Below are positions 21,305 to 30,035 of a DNA stretch of 64,000 nt, in pieces; positions within the stretch are counted from its first letter, which is position 1; each line of letters starts with the position of its first letter. A program made the position numbers and the translations under genes. The stretch spans positions 22,869-86,868 of the forward strand of contig LNFI01000038.1 in assembly GCA_001464615.1 (NCBI GenBank), written 5' to 3'. The notes below the pieces were generated by a model. It saw only the letters and a list, made by a program, of their open reading frames with translations. It did no database searches and was not told the origin of the DNA. This DNA comes from Sphingomonadales bacterium Ga0077557 (GTDB lineage: Bacteria; Pseudomonadota; Alphaproteobacteria; Sphingomonadales; Sphingomonadaceae).

Positions 21305-22093
21305 TTAAAGCGAGAAGCCCTCGCCCAGATACAAGCGGCGGACATTGGCGTCCGCCACCAGTTCATCGGGCGATCCGGTAAACAGCACGCGACCATCATA
21401 AATAATGTAGGCGCGATCGACGATCTCCAGCGTTTCGCGGACATTATGATCGGTGATCAAGACACCAATGCCGCGAGTCTTGAGCGCAATGACGAGATCG
21501 CGGATATCGGCGATCGAAATCGGATCGATGCCGGCAAAGGGTTCGTCGAGCAGCACGATTGAGGGATCAGCCGCCAGCGCGCGTGCGATTTCGGCACGGC
21601 GGCGCTCACCGCCTGAAAGCGCCATCGCGGGGGCATCGCGCAAGCGGGTGAGGCCGAAATCGTCAAGCAATTGATCAAGCCGCGCGATCCGCTTGGTTGG
21701 ATCGGGCTCAGACAGCTCCAGCACCGTCAGAATATTTTTTTCCACCGACAAACCGCGGAAGATCGAGGTTTCCTGCGGCAGATAGCCAAGCCCCAGGATG
21801 GCGCGGCGATACATGGGCAGGCCAGTGATATCGACGCCGTCGAGCATGATGCGGCCTGAATCGGGCTTTACCAGCCCCATGACCGAATAAAAACAGGTGG
21901 TCTTGCCCGCCCCGTTCGGCCCGAGCAACCCGACAACTTCGCCGCGACCGACCGATACCGACACATCAGACAGCACTGGTCGCTTGTCATAAGCCTTGGC
22001 GATCGAGACGACCGAAAGCCCCTCGGCAACCGGTGGTGATACCGGCGGAACGGCGCTTACGGCGGCAGCCGTCAAGGTGGTCACATCGTCCAT
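21305..22093 (-). CDS. lptB: LPS export ABC transporter ATP-binding protein
   Basis: The 262-residue ATPase that drives lipopolysaccharide extraction with LptF/LptG. Walker A is GPNGAGKTT (~59), the Q-loop is in LGYLPQETSIFRG, the signature is LSGGERRR, Walker B is IVLLDEPFAGID, and the family end DANVRRLYLGEGFSL is intact. An extra ~25-residue N-terminal tail rich in Ala, Val and Pro precedes the domain; a shorter start is possible. It sits 118 nt upstream of rpoN and 136 nt after lptA. Confidence 0.96.
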   Translation of the reverse strand: MDDVTTLTAAAVSAVPPVSPPVAEGLSVVSIAKAYDKRPVLSDVSVSVGRGEVVGLLGPNGAGKTTCFYSVMGLVKPDSGRIMLDGVDITGLPMYRRAILGLGYLPQETSIFRGLSVEKNILTVLELSEPDPTKRIARLDQLLDDFGLTRLRDAPAMALSGGERRRAEIARALAADPSIVLLDEPFAGIDPISIADIRDLVIALKTRGIGVLITDHNVRETLEIVDRAYIIYDGRVLFTGSPDELVADANVRRLYLGEGFSL

Positions 22094-22229
22094 AGTGCAG
22101 CCTCAATGCTTGCAGGAAATGGTTAATGCCGTGTTGAAAAATCGCAATTGGCAAGCTTCGTGCATGGCTATTGCCCGATCATGCGCGCCGGGGAAAGCCC
22201 AACGCCGCGCATCCCCCGCAGGGTCAAGG

Positions 22230-22799
22230 CTATTTGTCGCGCTTTGGCACCGAGAATCGGCCCGTGACCCGCCCGCCCGAGCTGGTTACTCCGTCCGCGT
22301 TGCCGCCCACCGCTGCCCCGCCATCGAGATAGGCGCGCCCGGAATCCAAATCGATCCGCAGGCGCCCGCCATTCACTGGATTGCCGCCCTGCACCAGCAT
22401 GACATTGCCAAGCATGGTGATTTCGCGCCGCTCGATATCATAAACGGCATATTGGCTGCGCGCCGATTGATCAGGCCGGGTGACCGTGACGCCGCCCGAC
22501 GCATCGAGTCGCGACACCTGCGGGCTGCCATCAACAACCTGTCCGGTATAGGCGACCGTCATCCGCGCGGCGCTCAGCGTCATCTCGGCTTGGCGGACGG
22601 TGACGCTGCCCGTCAAAATCGCGCGATTCGCCTTATCCTGCAATTCGATATGATCGGCGCCGAAGTCGATCGGCGCCGCCGAATCATGCCGGGTCTGCGC
22701 GGTGGAGGCGCCGGCCATTGCCAGCAAGGCGCTGGCCAACAGGCTACTGGCAAGCCGGGACGGCAAAAACGGGGCGGGGAAAAGGCGGTGCGCGTGCAT
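22230..22799 (-). CDS. lptA: LPS transport periplasmic protein LptA
   Basis: 189 residues with a signal peptide (~1-35, cleavage near STAQ) and an OstA-type beta-jellyroll: PIDFGADHIELQDKANRAILTGSVTVRQAEMTL. It forms the periplasmic bridge carrying LPS to the outer membrane. It starts 6 nt after lptC. Seen: order and fold motif. The family assigns the function. Confidence 0.9.
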   Translation of the reverse strand: MHAHRLFPAPFLPSRLASSLLASALLAMAGASTAQTRHDSAAPIDFGADHIELQDKANRAILTGSVTVRQAEMTLSAARMTVAYTGQVVDGSPQVSRLDASGGVTVTRPDQSARSQYAVYDIERREITMLGNVMLVQGGNPVNGGRLRIDLDSGRAYLDGGAAVGGNADGVTSSGGRVTGRFSVPKRDK

Positions 22800-22805
22800 G
22801 GACGC

Positions 22806-23450
22806 CTATCTCGCCCTTCGCGGCACGATCCGCAAGCGGGCATCGCCATCAAGCGTGACGACATGGCTATCCAGATCGGCCGACATGCTTGCGGCACTAA
22901 AGCTGCCCTGCGGCACTTTTCCGGTCACCGCGCCGTCACTTTTGAGCTTGCGGGTTTTCAGGTCGAGCGTGGCGTTGCCCGTCACCAGATTATACCCACT
23001 GGGCCCAGTGAACCGAATCGGCCCATCCGCCATCACCTTTTCGCTGGCGATATCATAGCGGCCGGCATCGGCGCGCAGATGCGCCGGCCCTTCCGCCATC
23101 GCCATTTCGGCGGACAAGGTGGTGAGCTTCACGATCGGTTCCGCCGAACTTTTCTGGACCGCCGATCCAGCGCGAAGCGAAAATGGCCGCCCCTGTTGAT
23201 CGGCACCGCGATACAGCGCCGATTGAATCCGCAGCCGTTCCTTGGCAACTTCAACCTTGTTCTTGTCGAGCAGGAAGCTGACATCACCGCTCATCGTCAG
23301 CGGCGCTGTGACCAGAAATGCCGCAAACACGCCGATCATCACCGGCAGCACCCAGCGTGATGTTTCGACAACGCGATCATGCTGGCCGCCTGGGGCCGCC
23401 CAAAGCTGGCGCGCCGGCCGCTGGATAAGCGGGTCTTCAGCCATTTGCAT
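22806..23450 (-). CDS. lptC: LPS export system protein LptC
   Basis: 214 residues with one N-terminal membrane anchor (WVLPVMIGVFAAFLVTAPL, ~33-51) and a periplasmic beta-rich domain. It links the LptBFG transporter to LptA. The weak sequence signal is typical of LptC; position between rnd and lptA and the anchor support the call. Its ATG shares one base with the rnd stop (TGATG). Confidence 0.85.
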   Translation of the reverse strand: MQMAEDPLIQRPARQLWAAPGGQHDRVVETSRWVLPVMIGVFAAFLVTAPLTMSGDVSFLLDKNKVEVAKERLRIQSALYRGADQQGRPFSLRAGSAVQKSSAEPIVKLTTLSAEMAMAEGPAHLRADAGRYDIASEKVMADGPIRFTGPSGYNLVTGNATLDLKTRKLKSDGAVTGKVPQGSFSAASMSADLDSHVVTLDGDARLRIVPRRAR

Positions 23451-24070
23451 CAGACATGCGCGAAAATATCGACTTCCGGCCAGCCCGCAAGATCAAGCTC
23501 GGCACGCGCGGGGAGAAAATCGAAACAGGATTGCGCTAGCGCCATCCGGCCTTCGCGGTGCAACCGAAGATCGAGTTCGGCCTTCATTGCATGCAGAAAA
23601 CGCACATCAGAGGCAGCGTAATCCTTCTGCGCCTCAGACAGATTGGGCGCGCCCCAATCCGAAGATTGCTGCGCCTTGGACAGTTCCTGGCCAAGCAGTT
23701 CGCGGACCAGCTCCTTCAGCCCATGCCGATCAGTATAGGTCCGCACCAGCCGCGAGGCGATCTTGGTGCAATAAACCGGCGCGGCAACGACGTTCAGATA
23801 ATGGCGAATCGCCGCCAGATCGAAACGGGCGAAATGATAAAGCTTTAGCCGATCCGGATCCGCCAGCAGCTGCCGCAGATTAGGCGCTGCATAATCACTA
23901 CCCGGCGCAAAGCGCACCAGATGTTCATCCGTACCGCCATCGGAAAGCTGGACAACGCACAAGCGATCCCGCGGGGTCAGCAGCCCCATGGTTTCGGTAT
24001 CGACGGCGATCGATTGGCCGGTTGCAAAAATGCCTGGCGGCAGGTCTTCTTCGTGGAGATGGACGGTCAT
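23450..24070 (-). CDS. rnd: Ribonuclease D-type 3'-5' exonuclease
   Basis: 206 residues comprising only the DEDD exonuclease domain. Motif I is AVDTETMGLL (~22), motif II sits around LYHFARFDLAAI (~76), and motif III YAASDVRFLHAM contains the Y-x3-D signature (~171). The HRDC domain of E. coli RNase D is absent, as in other alphaproteobacterial short forms. It is the first gene of the rnd-lptC-lptA-lptB-rpoN block. Confidence 0.88.
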   Translation of the reverse strand: MTVHLHEEDLPPGIFATGQSIAVDTETMGLLTPRDRLCVVQLSDGGTDEHLVRFAPGSDYAAPNLRQLLADPDRLKLYHFARFDLAAIRHYLNVVAAPVYCTKIASRLVRTYTDRHGLKELVRELLGQELSKAQQSSDWGAPNLSEAQKDYAASDVRFLHAMKAELDLRLHREGRMALAQSCFDFLPARAELDLAGWPEVDIFAHV

Positions 24071-24301
24071 CCCCGTCGCCTAGACCCGAACGCGCCCCGG
24101 CTCAATGCTTTGCATGCGCCCCTTTAATAAGCGTTTGCGCTAACGCTATTTGTTGGCGAGACGAATTTGTTCGCAGCGCGCGTGGTTTTGCGTTATGCAC
24201 AAGGCGTGGCGCAAGCAGAGGAGCGCCCGGAGACCTGCGTTTGTCGTCCGACGCTCGGGTTCTTGCATCAATTACGGGCGAACCGGGAAGACGAACAGGG
24301 C

Positions 24302-25102
24302 ATGAGTTTCGATAAAGGGCGCCGCGGGGATCGCGGCGGGCGCGGCAAAGACAAGCGCGATGGTTTTGGCGAAGGCGGTTTCGACAGCGGCTTTGGTGGC
24401 GGTGACCGATTCGGTGGTGGCGGTGATCGCTTTGGCGGTGGCGGCGATCGCTTCGGTGGCGGTGGCGATCGCTTCGGCGGCGGCGGCGGTGGGTTCCGCA
24501 GCGGCGGCGGCGGCGGCTTTGGCGGCCCCGGTGGCGGTGGCGGCGGTCGCGGCATGCCCCCCCAGGTTGTTGGGGAAGGCACCGGCGTCGTCAAATTCTT
24601 CAACGGGCAAAAGGGCTTTGGCTTTGTTGTTCGCGATGATGGCGGCGAAGATGTGTTCGTGCACATCAGTGCTGTCGAGCAGGCCGGGCTGACCGGTCTG
24701 GCCGAGGGTCAGCCCTTGGGCTTCACGCTCGTTGATCGTGGTGGCCGCATTTCGGCGACTGATTTGAAAATTGATGGCGAGCCAATGCCCGTCGAGGACC
24801 GCGGCCCGCCGCGCGATCGTGACGCTGGCCCGGGTGCCCCCCGTGGTGGTGCCGGCGGCGCCGGCGGACCACAGCGTCAGCTGACCGGGGAAAAGGCACC
24901 CGGCACGGTCAAGTTCTTCAACGCGATGAAGGGCTTCGGCTTCATTCAGCGCGATGACGGCCAGCCCGATGCGTTCGTGCATATCAGTGCGGTCGAACGC
25001 GCTGGCATGCCGACCCTGAATGAGGGCGACCGGCTCGAATTCGAACTGGAAGTCGATCGGCGCGGCAAGTTTGCAGCGGTGAATCTCTCGCCAATGCAAT
25101 AA
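24302..25102 (+). CDS. Double cold-shock domain protein with Gly-rich N-terminus
   Basis: 266 residues. Residues ~1-92 are low-complexity Gly/Arg/Asp/Phe with four tandem DRFGGGG units. Two cold-shock domains follow, each with RNA-binding RNP1/RNP2 motifs: KFFNGQKGFGFV...DVFVHIS (~100-135) and KFFNAMKGFGFI...DAFVHIS (~203-235). Such proteins bind single-stranded RNA/DNA and melt structures. The 230-nt leader from 24071 has no gene and may carry a cold-responsive 5'UTR. ATG 24302 follows GGGCATG; an upstream in-frame extension has no family similarity. Confidence 0.9.
   Translation: MSFDKGRRGDRGGRGKDKRDGFGEGGFDSGFGGGDRFGGGGDRFGGGGDRFGGGGDRFGGGGGGFRSGGGGGFGGPGGGGGGRGMPPQVVGEGTGVVKFFNGQKGFGFVVRDDGGEDVFVHISAVEQAGLTGLAEGQPLGFTLVDRGGRISATDLKIDGEPMPVEDRGPPRDRDAGPGAPRGGAGGAGGPQRQLTGEKAPGTVKFFNAMKGFGFIQRDDGQPDAFVHISAVERAGMPTLNEGDRLEFELEVDRRGKFAAVNLSPMQ
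24404..24487 (+). repeat. Four 21-nt tandem repeats coding DRFGGGG
   Basis: Four consecutive 21-base units in frame inside the cold-shock gene, differing mostly at third codon positions. They encode an RGG/FG-like flexible segment. Copy number may vary between strains by slippage. Confidence 0.85.
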
Positions 25103-25128
25103 GCCGTTCCGGCTTACGGATGACGACC

Positions 25129-25170
25129 AAAAACCCGGTGCGCAACCAGCGTGCCGGGTTTTTGCTTTTT
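25129..25170 (+). terminator. Rho-independent terminator of the cold-shock gene
   Basis: AAAAACCCGG (25129-25138) pairs with CCGGGTTTTT (25154-25163), a 10-bp stem with 15-nt loop, followed by GCTTTTT. The A/T ends make it look bidirectional, but the neighbour downstream is on the same strand. Confidence 0.88.
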
Positions 25171-25184
25171 GGGGAAGCAACCGA

Positions 25185-25712
25185 ATGACGATCGCGATTC
25201 GTCCGGCGACCTCGGGCGACCTACCCTTGTTGTGTGCGCTGATCGAAAGCGCCTATCGCGGGACGGCGGCCCGCAGCGGATGGACGCATGAGGCTGACCT
25301 GCTTGGCGGGCAACGCACCGATCTTGACGCCCTTGCCGAATCGCTCGCCGACCCCAGCCATTGCCTGCTCGTCGCCAGCACGAGCGACCACCTGATCGGC
25401 TGTGTCGAGATCACCGACAAGGGATCAGGGCTGTGCTATCTCGGGTTGCTCTCGGTCTCCCCAGAGGGCCAGGCACAAGGCCTGGGCAAGCAGCTGATCG
25501 CTGCCGCCGAAGCCGAAGCGCAAACCCGCTTTGCCGCCAGCATCATGGAAATGACGGTCATCCGGCAACGGGCCGAGCTGATCGCCTTTTACCAACGCCG
25601 CGGCTACCAATTGACCGGCGAAGAACGCCCCTTCCCCTATGGCGATGAACGCTTCGGCCAGCCCCGCCGCGATGACCTGGGGTTCGTGGTGCTCGCCCGC
25701 GATCTCGCTTAA
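25185..25712 (+). CDS. GNAT family N-acetyltransferase
   Basis: 175 residues. The acetyl-CoA motif A is GLLSVSPEGQAQGLGKQLI (R/Q-x-x-G-x-G/A form, ~86-104), followed by a YQRRGYQ motif-B end. Substrate unknown; the terminal half suits small-molecule or amino-group acetylation. ATG 25185 comes right after the cold-shock terminator. Confidence 0.88.
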   Translation: MTIAIRPATSGDLPLLCALIESAYRGTAARSGWTHEADLLGGQRTDLDALAESLADPSHCLLVASTSDHLIGCVEITDKGSGLCYLGLLSVSPEGQAQGLGKQLIAAAEAEAQTRFAASIMEMTVIRQRAELIAFYQRRGYQLTGEERPFPYGDERFGQPRRDDLGFVVLARDLA

Positions 25713-25788
25713 GCTGCCAAGATTGGCAGGTTTTGGCCGCCGGGCAGGATAATGGCGCCGCCTAAAATTGTGTTACCGGGAGATGCAG

Positions 25789-26460
25789 GTGCAGATCGGA
25801 TTGATAGGCGGTATCGGCCCCGCTGCGCAGGACTATTATTGCCGACAATTGATCCGCCTTTTCGCCCAGGCTGAACGGTCCTTGGACATGACCATTGTCC
25901 ATGCCGACACCCCAACGCTGTTGGCCAATTTGGCCACTGATCGACGCATAGAACAGGCGGACATTTTCGCGAACTTGGCCGACCGGCTCGATCGGGCTGG
26001 CGCTGACTTTATCGGCGTAACATCAATCGCGGGCCATTTCTGCCGTCATGAATTCGCTGCGCGCTCCCCCCTGCCGGTGGTGGACATGATTGATGCGGTG
26101 GCGCACGATGTTGCAGAACATCGCTTTGAAAAAATTGGTATTTTGGGAACGCGTACCGTTATGGAATCGCGCTTCTATGGCGGCCTTGCAAGCGTCGACG
26201 TCATATCACCACCGGGATCAGCGCTGGATGACGTCCATGCGGCTTATGTCGAAATGGCCAAGACCGGCCGAGCAACAACAGCGCAGCGCGCCATTTTTCA
26301 CGACGCGGCAACGCACATGATCAACACCTCGGGCGCCCAGGCAATCATGCTTGGCGGCACCGATCTTGCGCTTGCCTTCGATGCCGAAACTTGCCCCTTT
26401 CCGCTGGTGGATTGTGCGGCGATCCACGCCCGGGCGATCTTCAAAAAGGCGATTGGCTAA
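25789..26460 (+). CDS. Aspartate/glutamate racemase homologue lacking both catalytic cysteines
   Basis: About 223 residues with the family frame: IGLIGGIGPAAQDYY at the start, a mid VVDMIDAVAHDV and a late PLVDCAAIHARAI. The first catalytic position (normally CNT) reads TSIAGH and the second (normally LGCTE) reads LGGTD, so both cysteines are replaced. The protein is therefore unlikely to be a standard two-base racemase. Start GTG 25789 was chosen because GGGAG lies 6 nt upstream and the Rossmann-like strand begins at once; an ATG two codons earlier overlaps the ribosome site. Confidence 0.8.
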   Translation: MQIGLIGGIGPAAQDYYCRQLIRLFAQAERSLDMTIVHADTPTLLANLATDRRIEQADIFANLADRLDRAGADFIGVTSIAGHFCRHEFAARSPLPVVDMIDAVAHDVAEHRFEKIGILGTRTVMESRFYGGLASVDVISPPGSALDDVHAAYVEMAKTGRATTAQRAIFHDAATHMINTSGAQAIMLGGTDLALAFDAETCPFPLVDCAAIHARAIFKKAIG

Positions 26461-26546
26461 AGGCGCAACGCTGTTCACCAGCAATCCGGTCGTGAACGCC
26501 CTGCCTAAGGCACTGACCGCCTATCACCCGCCACCGTCGCCAGCGC

Positions 26547-28139
26547 TCACGTCACCAACCGCTTGAGCCCCGCAACCCTATCCGCCTCCGCCGCGGGCTT
26601 ATCGGTCCTGATCCGCGCGATGCGGGGAAAGCGCATCGCCACCCCTGATTTGTGCCGCTTTGACAAATGGATCGAATCAAACGCGATCTCCAGCACCAGC
26701 GTTTTTTCCACCTCGCGCACCGGCCCGAAGCGCGCCGTCGTGTGATCGCGCACAAATTTGTCGAGGAACTTCAGCTCTTGATCGGTGATGCCCGAATAGG
26801 CTTTTCCCACCGGCAGCAACTCGCCCTCCTCGGTCCAGCAGCCAAAGGTGAAGTCGGAATAGAAGGATGATCGCCGCCCGCTGCCGCGTTGCGCATACAT
26901 CACCACGCAATCGGCGGTCAGCGGATCGCGCTTCCATTTATACCACAGGCCAGTCCGCCGCCCGGTGACATAGGGCGAATCGCGGCGTTTGAGCATCACC
27001 CCTTCGATCGCCGCATCGCGCGCGCCGTCACGAATCGCCTGCAGCGCAGCGAAATCATTGGCATCGATAATCCGGCTGAGATCGAACCGGTCACCGTCCA
27101 GCGCGACAACAAACCCCTCCAACCGCGCGCGGCGGGCATGCCAGGGCAGGTCGCGCAGATCGGTGGGCCCGTCGAACAGGATATCATAGAGCCGGACAAA
27201 GGCGGGATAATCGCTCAGCATCCGTGCCGACACCGCCTTGCGCCCCAGCCGCTGCTGCAGCGCGTTGAAGCTCGCCGCCGCCCCGCCCTCGGCTGCGCTC
27301 CCCTGACTATCGCCGCGCACCATCAGCTCACCGTCGACCACGCCGGGGGTCGCAAAGGCTCGCGCGACATCGGGGAAGCTGGCGGTGATGTCCTCCCCTG
27401 CCCGGCTATAAAGCCGCGTCTCCCCGCCGACATGGACGATCTGCACGCGGATGCCATCCCATTTCCATTCGGCGACATACTCATCCAAGCTGAGCTGCTG
27501 ATCCTCCAGCGGATGGGCGAGCATGAACGATCGGAACACCGGCATATCGGTGGCAACCGGTTGCGGCCCGCGCCCCTCTCCCCAGGCGAACAGCGGCGCA
27601 TAGGGCGGCGACAGGCCATGCCACACCTCCTCCACCGCATCGACATCCAGCGCAAAAGCCTGGGCCAGCGCGGTCTTTGCCAGCCGGGCGGATACGCCAA
27701 TCCGCAGCGCGCCCGTGGCCATTTTCAGCACGGCAAAGCGCTCGGTCGCGCTGAGTTGATCGAGCATCGCCGCCAGCACCGCCGGCCCCTCTGCCCGGCT
27801 GGCACTGGCCAGGCTATCCACCACAGTGCCAAGCGTCAGCGGGGCCAGATCGGCTCGAGGGCCAGGCGGATCGGGCCAGAGCAGCGCCACTGTTTCCGCA
27901 GTATCGCCAACATAATCACGGCTCATCCGGTACAGCACCGGATCGACTCGCGCCTCGATCAGCGCCCGGATGATCGCGGGTTTCACCGCCGGCATATCGA
28001 GATTGCCGGTTAGCGCAGCCATCGCCCAACCGCGATCGGGATCGGGCACGGCGCGCAAATAATCAGCGATCAGCTTCAGCTTTGCGTTGCGCGACGGCGT
28101 GTAGATCAGCGCATCGAGCAAGGCAGCGAAGGACCGCAT
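26547..28139 (-). CDS. ATP-dependent DNA ligase of the damage-response set
   Basis: 530 residues: an N-terminal ligase domain (~1-190), then the adenylation domain with motif I EWKWDGIR (Lys nucleophile), TRLYSRAGED (III), DGELMVRG (IIIa/IV), EGVMLKRRDS (IV) and WYKWKRDP (V), and an OB domain ending RFPRIARIRTDK. It seals DNA nicks using ATP and belongs with PdeM, Lhr and the MBL exonuclease. ATG 28139 matches the family start MRSFAALLD. It lies 10 nt downstream of the DUF3833 gene. Confidence 0.93.
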   Translation of the reverse strand: MRSFAALLDALIYTPSRNAKLKLIADYLRAVPDPDRGWAMAALTGNLDMPAVKPAIIRALIEARVDPVLYRMSRDYVGDTAETVALLWPDPPGPRADLAPLTLGTVVDSLASASRAEGPAVLAAMLDQLSATERFAVLKMATGALRIGVSARLAKTALAQAFALDVDAVEEVWHGLSPPYAPLFAWGEGRGPQPVATDMPVFRSFMLAHPLEDQQLSLDEYVAEWKWDGIRVQIVHVGGETRLYSRAGEDITASFPDVARAFATPGVVDGELMVRGDSQGSAAEGGAAASFNALQQRLGRKAVSARMLSDYPAFVRLYDILFDGPTDLRDLPWHARRARLEGFVVALDGDRFDLSRIIDANDFAALQAIRDGARDAAIEGVMLKRRDSPYVTGRRTGLWYKWKRDPLTADCVVMYAQRGSGRRSSFYSDFTFGCWTEEGELLPVGKAYSGITDQELKFLDKFVRDHTTARFGPVREVEKTLVLEIAFDSIHLSKRHKSGVAMRFPRIARIRTDKPAAEADRVAGLKRLVT

Positions 28140-28149
28140 CGCCAGTGAC

Positions 28150-28704
28150 CTATGGACCGACCCGGGTGATGATTTCATCCAGCACCGCCACGGTGATCCC
28201 GAACTTACGCACCACCATCACATTATGCGCTGATTGCCCGTCGGGCCGCAGTGTCAGGAACTGCTTCGCCCGATACCCGCCCTTCATCGTGAAGCGCAGC
28301 ACCAGCCGGTTGCCCCGCGTTACCCCAGTAACGCCACTGATCGCGTCGGACAGCGTGCCCGTGTAATGATCAGGTGCCGTTTCGCGGATGCGCCATTGGC
28401 GCTTCTTCGCTGGCTGGCCCGCTTCCTCGACCATCTGATCAAGCACCAAGCTGCCTTCGGGCTCCAAATGGCCAGTGCCGTGCACCGTCACGGGATGGCG
28501 CGTGCGCAGGATGACCTTCACCGTCGCGCGCCCCTCTGTCTGCCCGGCAAAAAAGTCGGTCGCGGCAAAATGGGGGGCGGGCGCGACGCGTTCCAGGCGC
28601 GGCATCGCCACGCAGCCGCCAAGCAGCATCATGCCCAGCACCAAGAGGAGGGCCATGCTGCGGCGCTGCCCGCGCCCTGCCATCGCTGATGCTGCTGTCT
28701 TCAT
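28150..28704 (-). CDS. DUF3833 family lipoprotein
   Basis: 184 residues. The N-terminus is a lipoprotein signal with lipobox LLGGC, so the mature part is lipid-anchored. The rest fits DUF3833: an early DFFAGQTEG, central QWRIRETAPDHYTGTLSDAI, then GVTRGNRLVLRF and a C-terminal KFGITVAVLDEII. Function unknown. It starts at ATG 28704; a later ATG (28656) just before the hydrophobic core is possible. It precedes the ligase in the same direction. Confidence 0.8.
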   Translation of the reverse strand: MKTAASAMAGRGQRRSMALLLVLGMMLLGGCVAMPRLERVAPAPHFAATDFFAGQTEGRATVKVILRTRHPVTVHGTGHLEPEGSLVLDQMVEEAGQPAKKRQWRIRETAPDHYTGTLSDAISGVTGVTRGNRLVLRFTMKGGYRAKQFLTLRPDGQSAHNVMVVRKFGITVAVLDEIITRVGP

Positions 28705-28796
28705 GCCGCCCGTCTTCGGCGGTTGGGGATCGCGCTGCAAGCAGATTAGCGCTCGGGTCAGCGTAGCGCAGGCGTGCAGGATCAGTGCCCCTCCCG

Positions 28797-29489
28797 CTAG
28801 CCGGGCAGCCGATCGTCCCCGCCAAAGATCTCGCGCGTATCCATGCGGACGCCGCGAATCGCCTCGCTCTCGCGGTGCTGCGCCTGCAGCGCGGCCACGG
28901 CATAGGACAGCAGCAGCGACCGGCGCGGCGCGCCGCTGGCATTGCTGGTCGCGCCGTGGAGCAGATCGGGATCGAAGATCAGCACGTCCCCTGCTTCGCC
29001 CGTCAGTATCTGCGGCGCCACTGTTTCGCTGGCATCAAAGCGATGCGATCCGGGCACCAGCTGCGTCGCGCCATTATCCGGCCCATAGCGGTCGAGCCAC
29101 ACCATCGCCGCCATTAACTGCCCATCATGACCCACGCCATCGCGGTGCAGCGGTTGCGGCATATTGCCCTGGCGGGGCGCGCGCCCCTCGACCTGCGACA
29201 GGAAGAACGGCGCTTTCAATCGGTGACGGACCGCATCGATCAGCGCGGGCAAGCGGCAGACGCGCTGGACATATGGGTCCAAATCAACCTGGGCATGGCA
29301 CCAGTCCATCTGGCGCGGCACCGGCCATTGGTCGGACGCCAGCACCCCGGCGTCGAACGCCGCGCGCAAACGAACGATCCAGTCGGTCGGGACAGCATGT
29401 CGCAGCAGCAAATAGCCCTGCGTATCGAGCTGCAGCAGCGCTGCCGGATCATCGCAGCCATCGGGAACGGAAATGGGCGCGGCAGACAT
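28797..29489 (-). CDS. Phytanoyl-CoA dioxygenase (PhyH) family protein
   Basis: 230 residues of a non-haem Fe(II)/2-oxoglutarate oxygenase. The iron motif H-x-D is in PLHRDGVG (~115-119), the distal His in LLHGATSN (~180), with R in PRRSLLLSY as 2-oxoglutarate ligand. Substrate not predictable. ATG 29489. No operon partner is obvious. Confidence 0.85.
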   Translation of the reverse strand: MSAAPISVPDGCDDPAALLQLDTQGYLLLRHAVPTDWIVRLRAAFDAGVLASDQWPVPRQMDWCHAQVDLDPYVQRVCRLPALIDAVRHRLKAPFFLSQVEGRAPRQGNMPQPLHRDGVGHDGQLMAAMVWLDRYGPDNGATQLVPGSHRFDASETVAPQILTGEAGDVLIFDPDLLHGATSNASGAPRRSLLLSYAVAALQAQHRESEAIRGVRMDTREIFGGDDRLPG

Positions 29490-29596
29490 CGCAAAAGAAT
29501 AGGTGGCGGCAAGCGGCCGGGCAAGCCGCTGCGCCTGACGGACAAGGGGCGGACACCGCTTCTATCGCGTGCAGCCCGACAGCTGCAGCGGCCCGC

Positions 29597-30010
29597 TCAG
29601 TCGGTCTCGGCGGATCGGGTGAACTCGACTAGATCCCATAGATTCCCGTAAAGATCGGCAAACACCGCAACCGTCCCGTAATCATGGGTGGCGGGCGGGC
29701 GGACCCACTTTACTCCAGCGGCAGTAAAGGCAGCATAGTCGCGCGCGAAATCATCGGTGGCGAGGAACAGGAAGACGCGGCCGCCGGATTGGTTGCCAAT
29801 GGCCGCCACTTGTTCGGGCGAGGTGGCGCGGGCGAGGAGGATGGTGGTGGCGTTATCGGGCGCGCCGGGCGGGCGGATGGTGACCCATCTTTTGTCCTGT
29901 TCGGGCTGGTATGTGTCCTCCACCAGCGTGAAGCCGAGCTTGGCCGTGTAAAAGGCAAGCGCTTCGTCATAATCGCGGACGATAAGGGCGACATGGGCAA
30001 GACGGGGCAT
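29597..30010 (-). CDS. VOC family protein (glyoxalase/bleomycin-resistance fold)
   Basis: 137 residues, two beta-alpha-beta-beta-beta modules: ARLAHVALIVRDYDEALAFYTAKLGFTLVED and DYGTVAVFADLYGNLWDLVEF with a metal-type Glu near the end. Likely a small-molecule binding or conversion enzyme; the substrate is unknown. Confidence 0.85.
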   Translation of the reverse strand: MPRLAHVALIVRDYDEALAFYTAKLGFTLVEDTYQPEQDKRWVTIRPPGAPDNATTILLARATSPEQVAAIGNQSGGRVFLFLATDDFARDYAAFTAAGVKWVRPPATHDYGTVAVFADLYGNLWDLVEFTRSAETD

Positions 30011-30035
30011 GGCCAGCCTATAGCGCGACCTAGCG

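Noticed and set aside
24272..25180. 302-residue minus-strand frame opposite the cold-shock gene
   Set aside because: Repetitive Ala/Thr sequence is the mirror of the Gly-rich repeat, not a protein.
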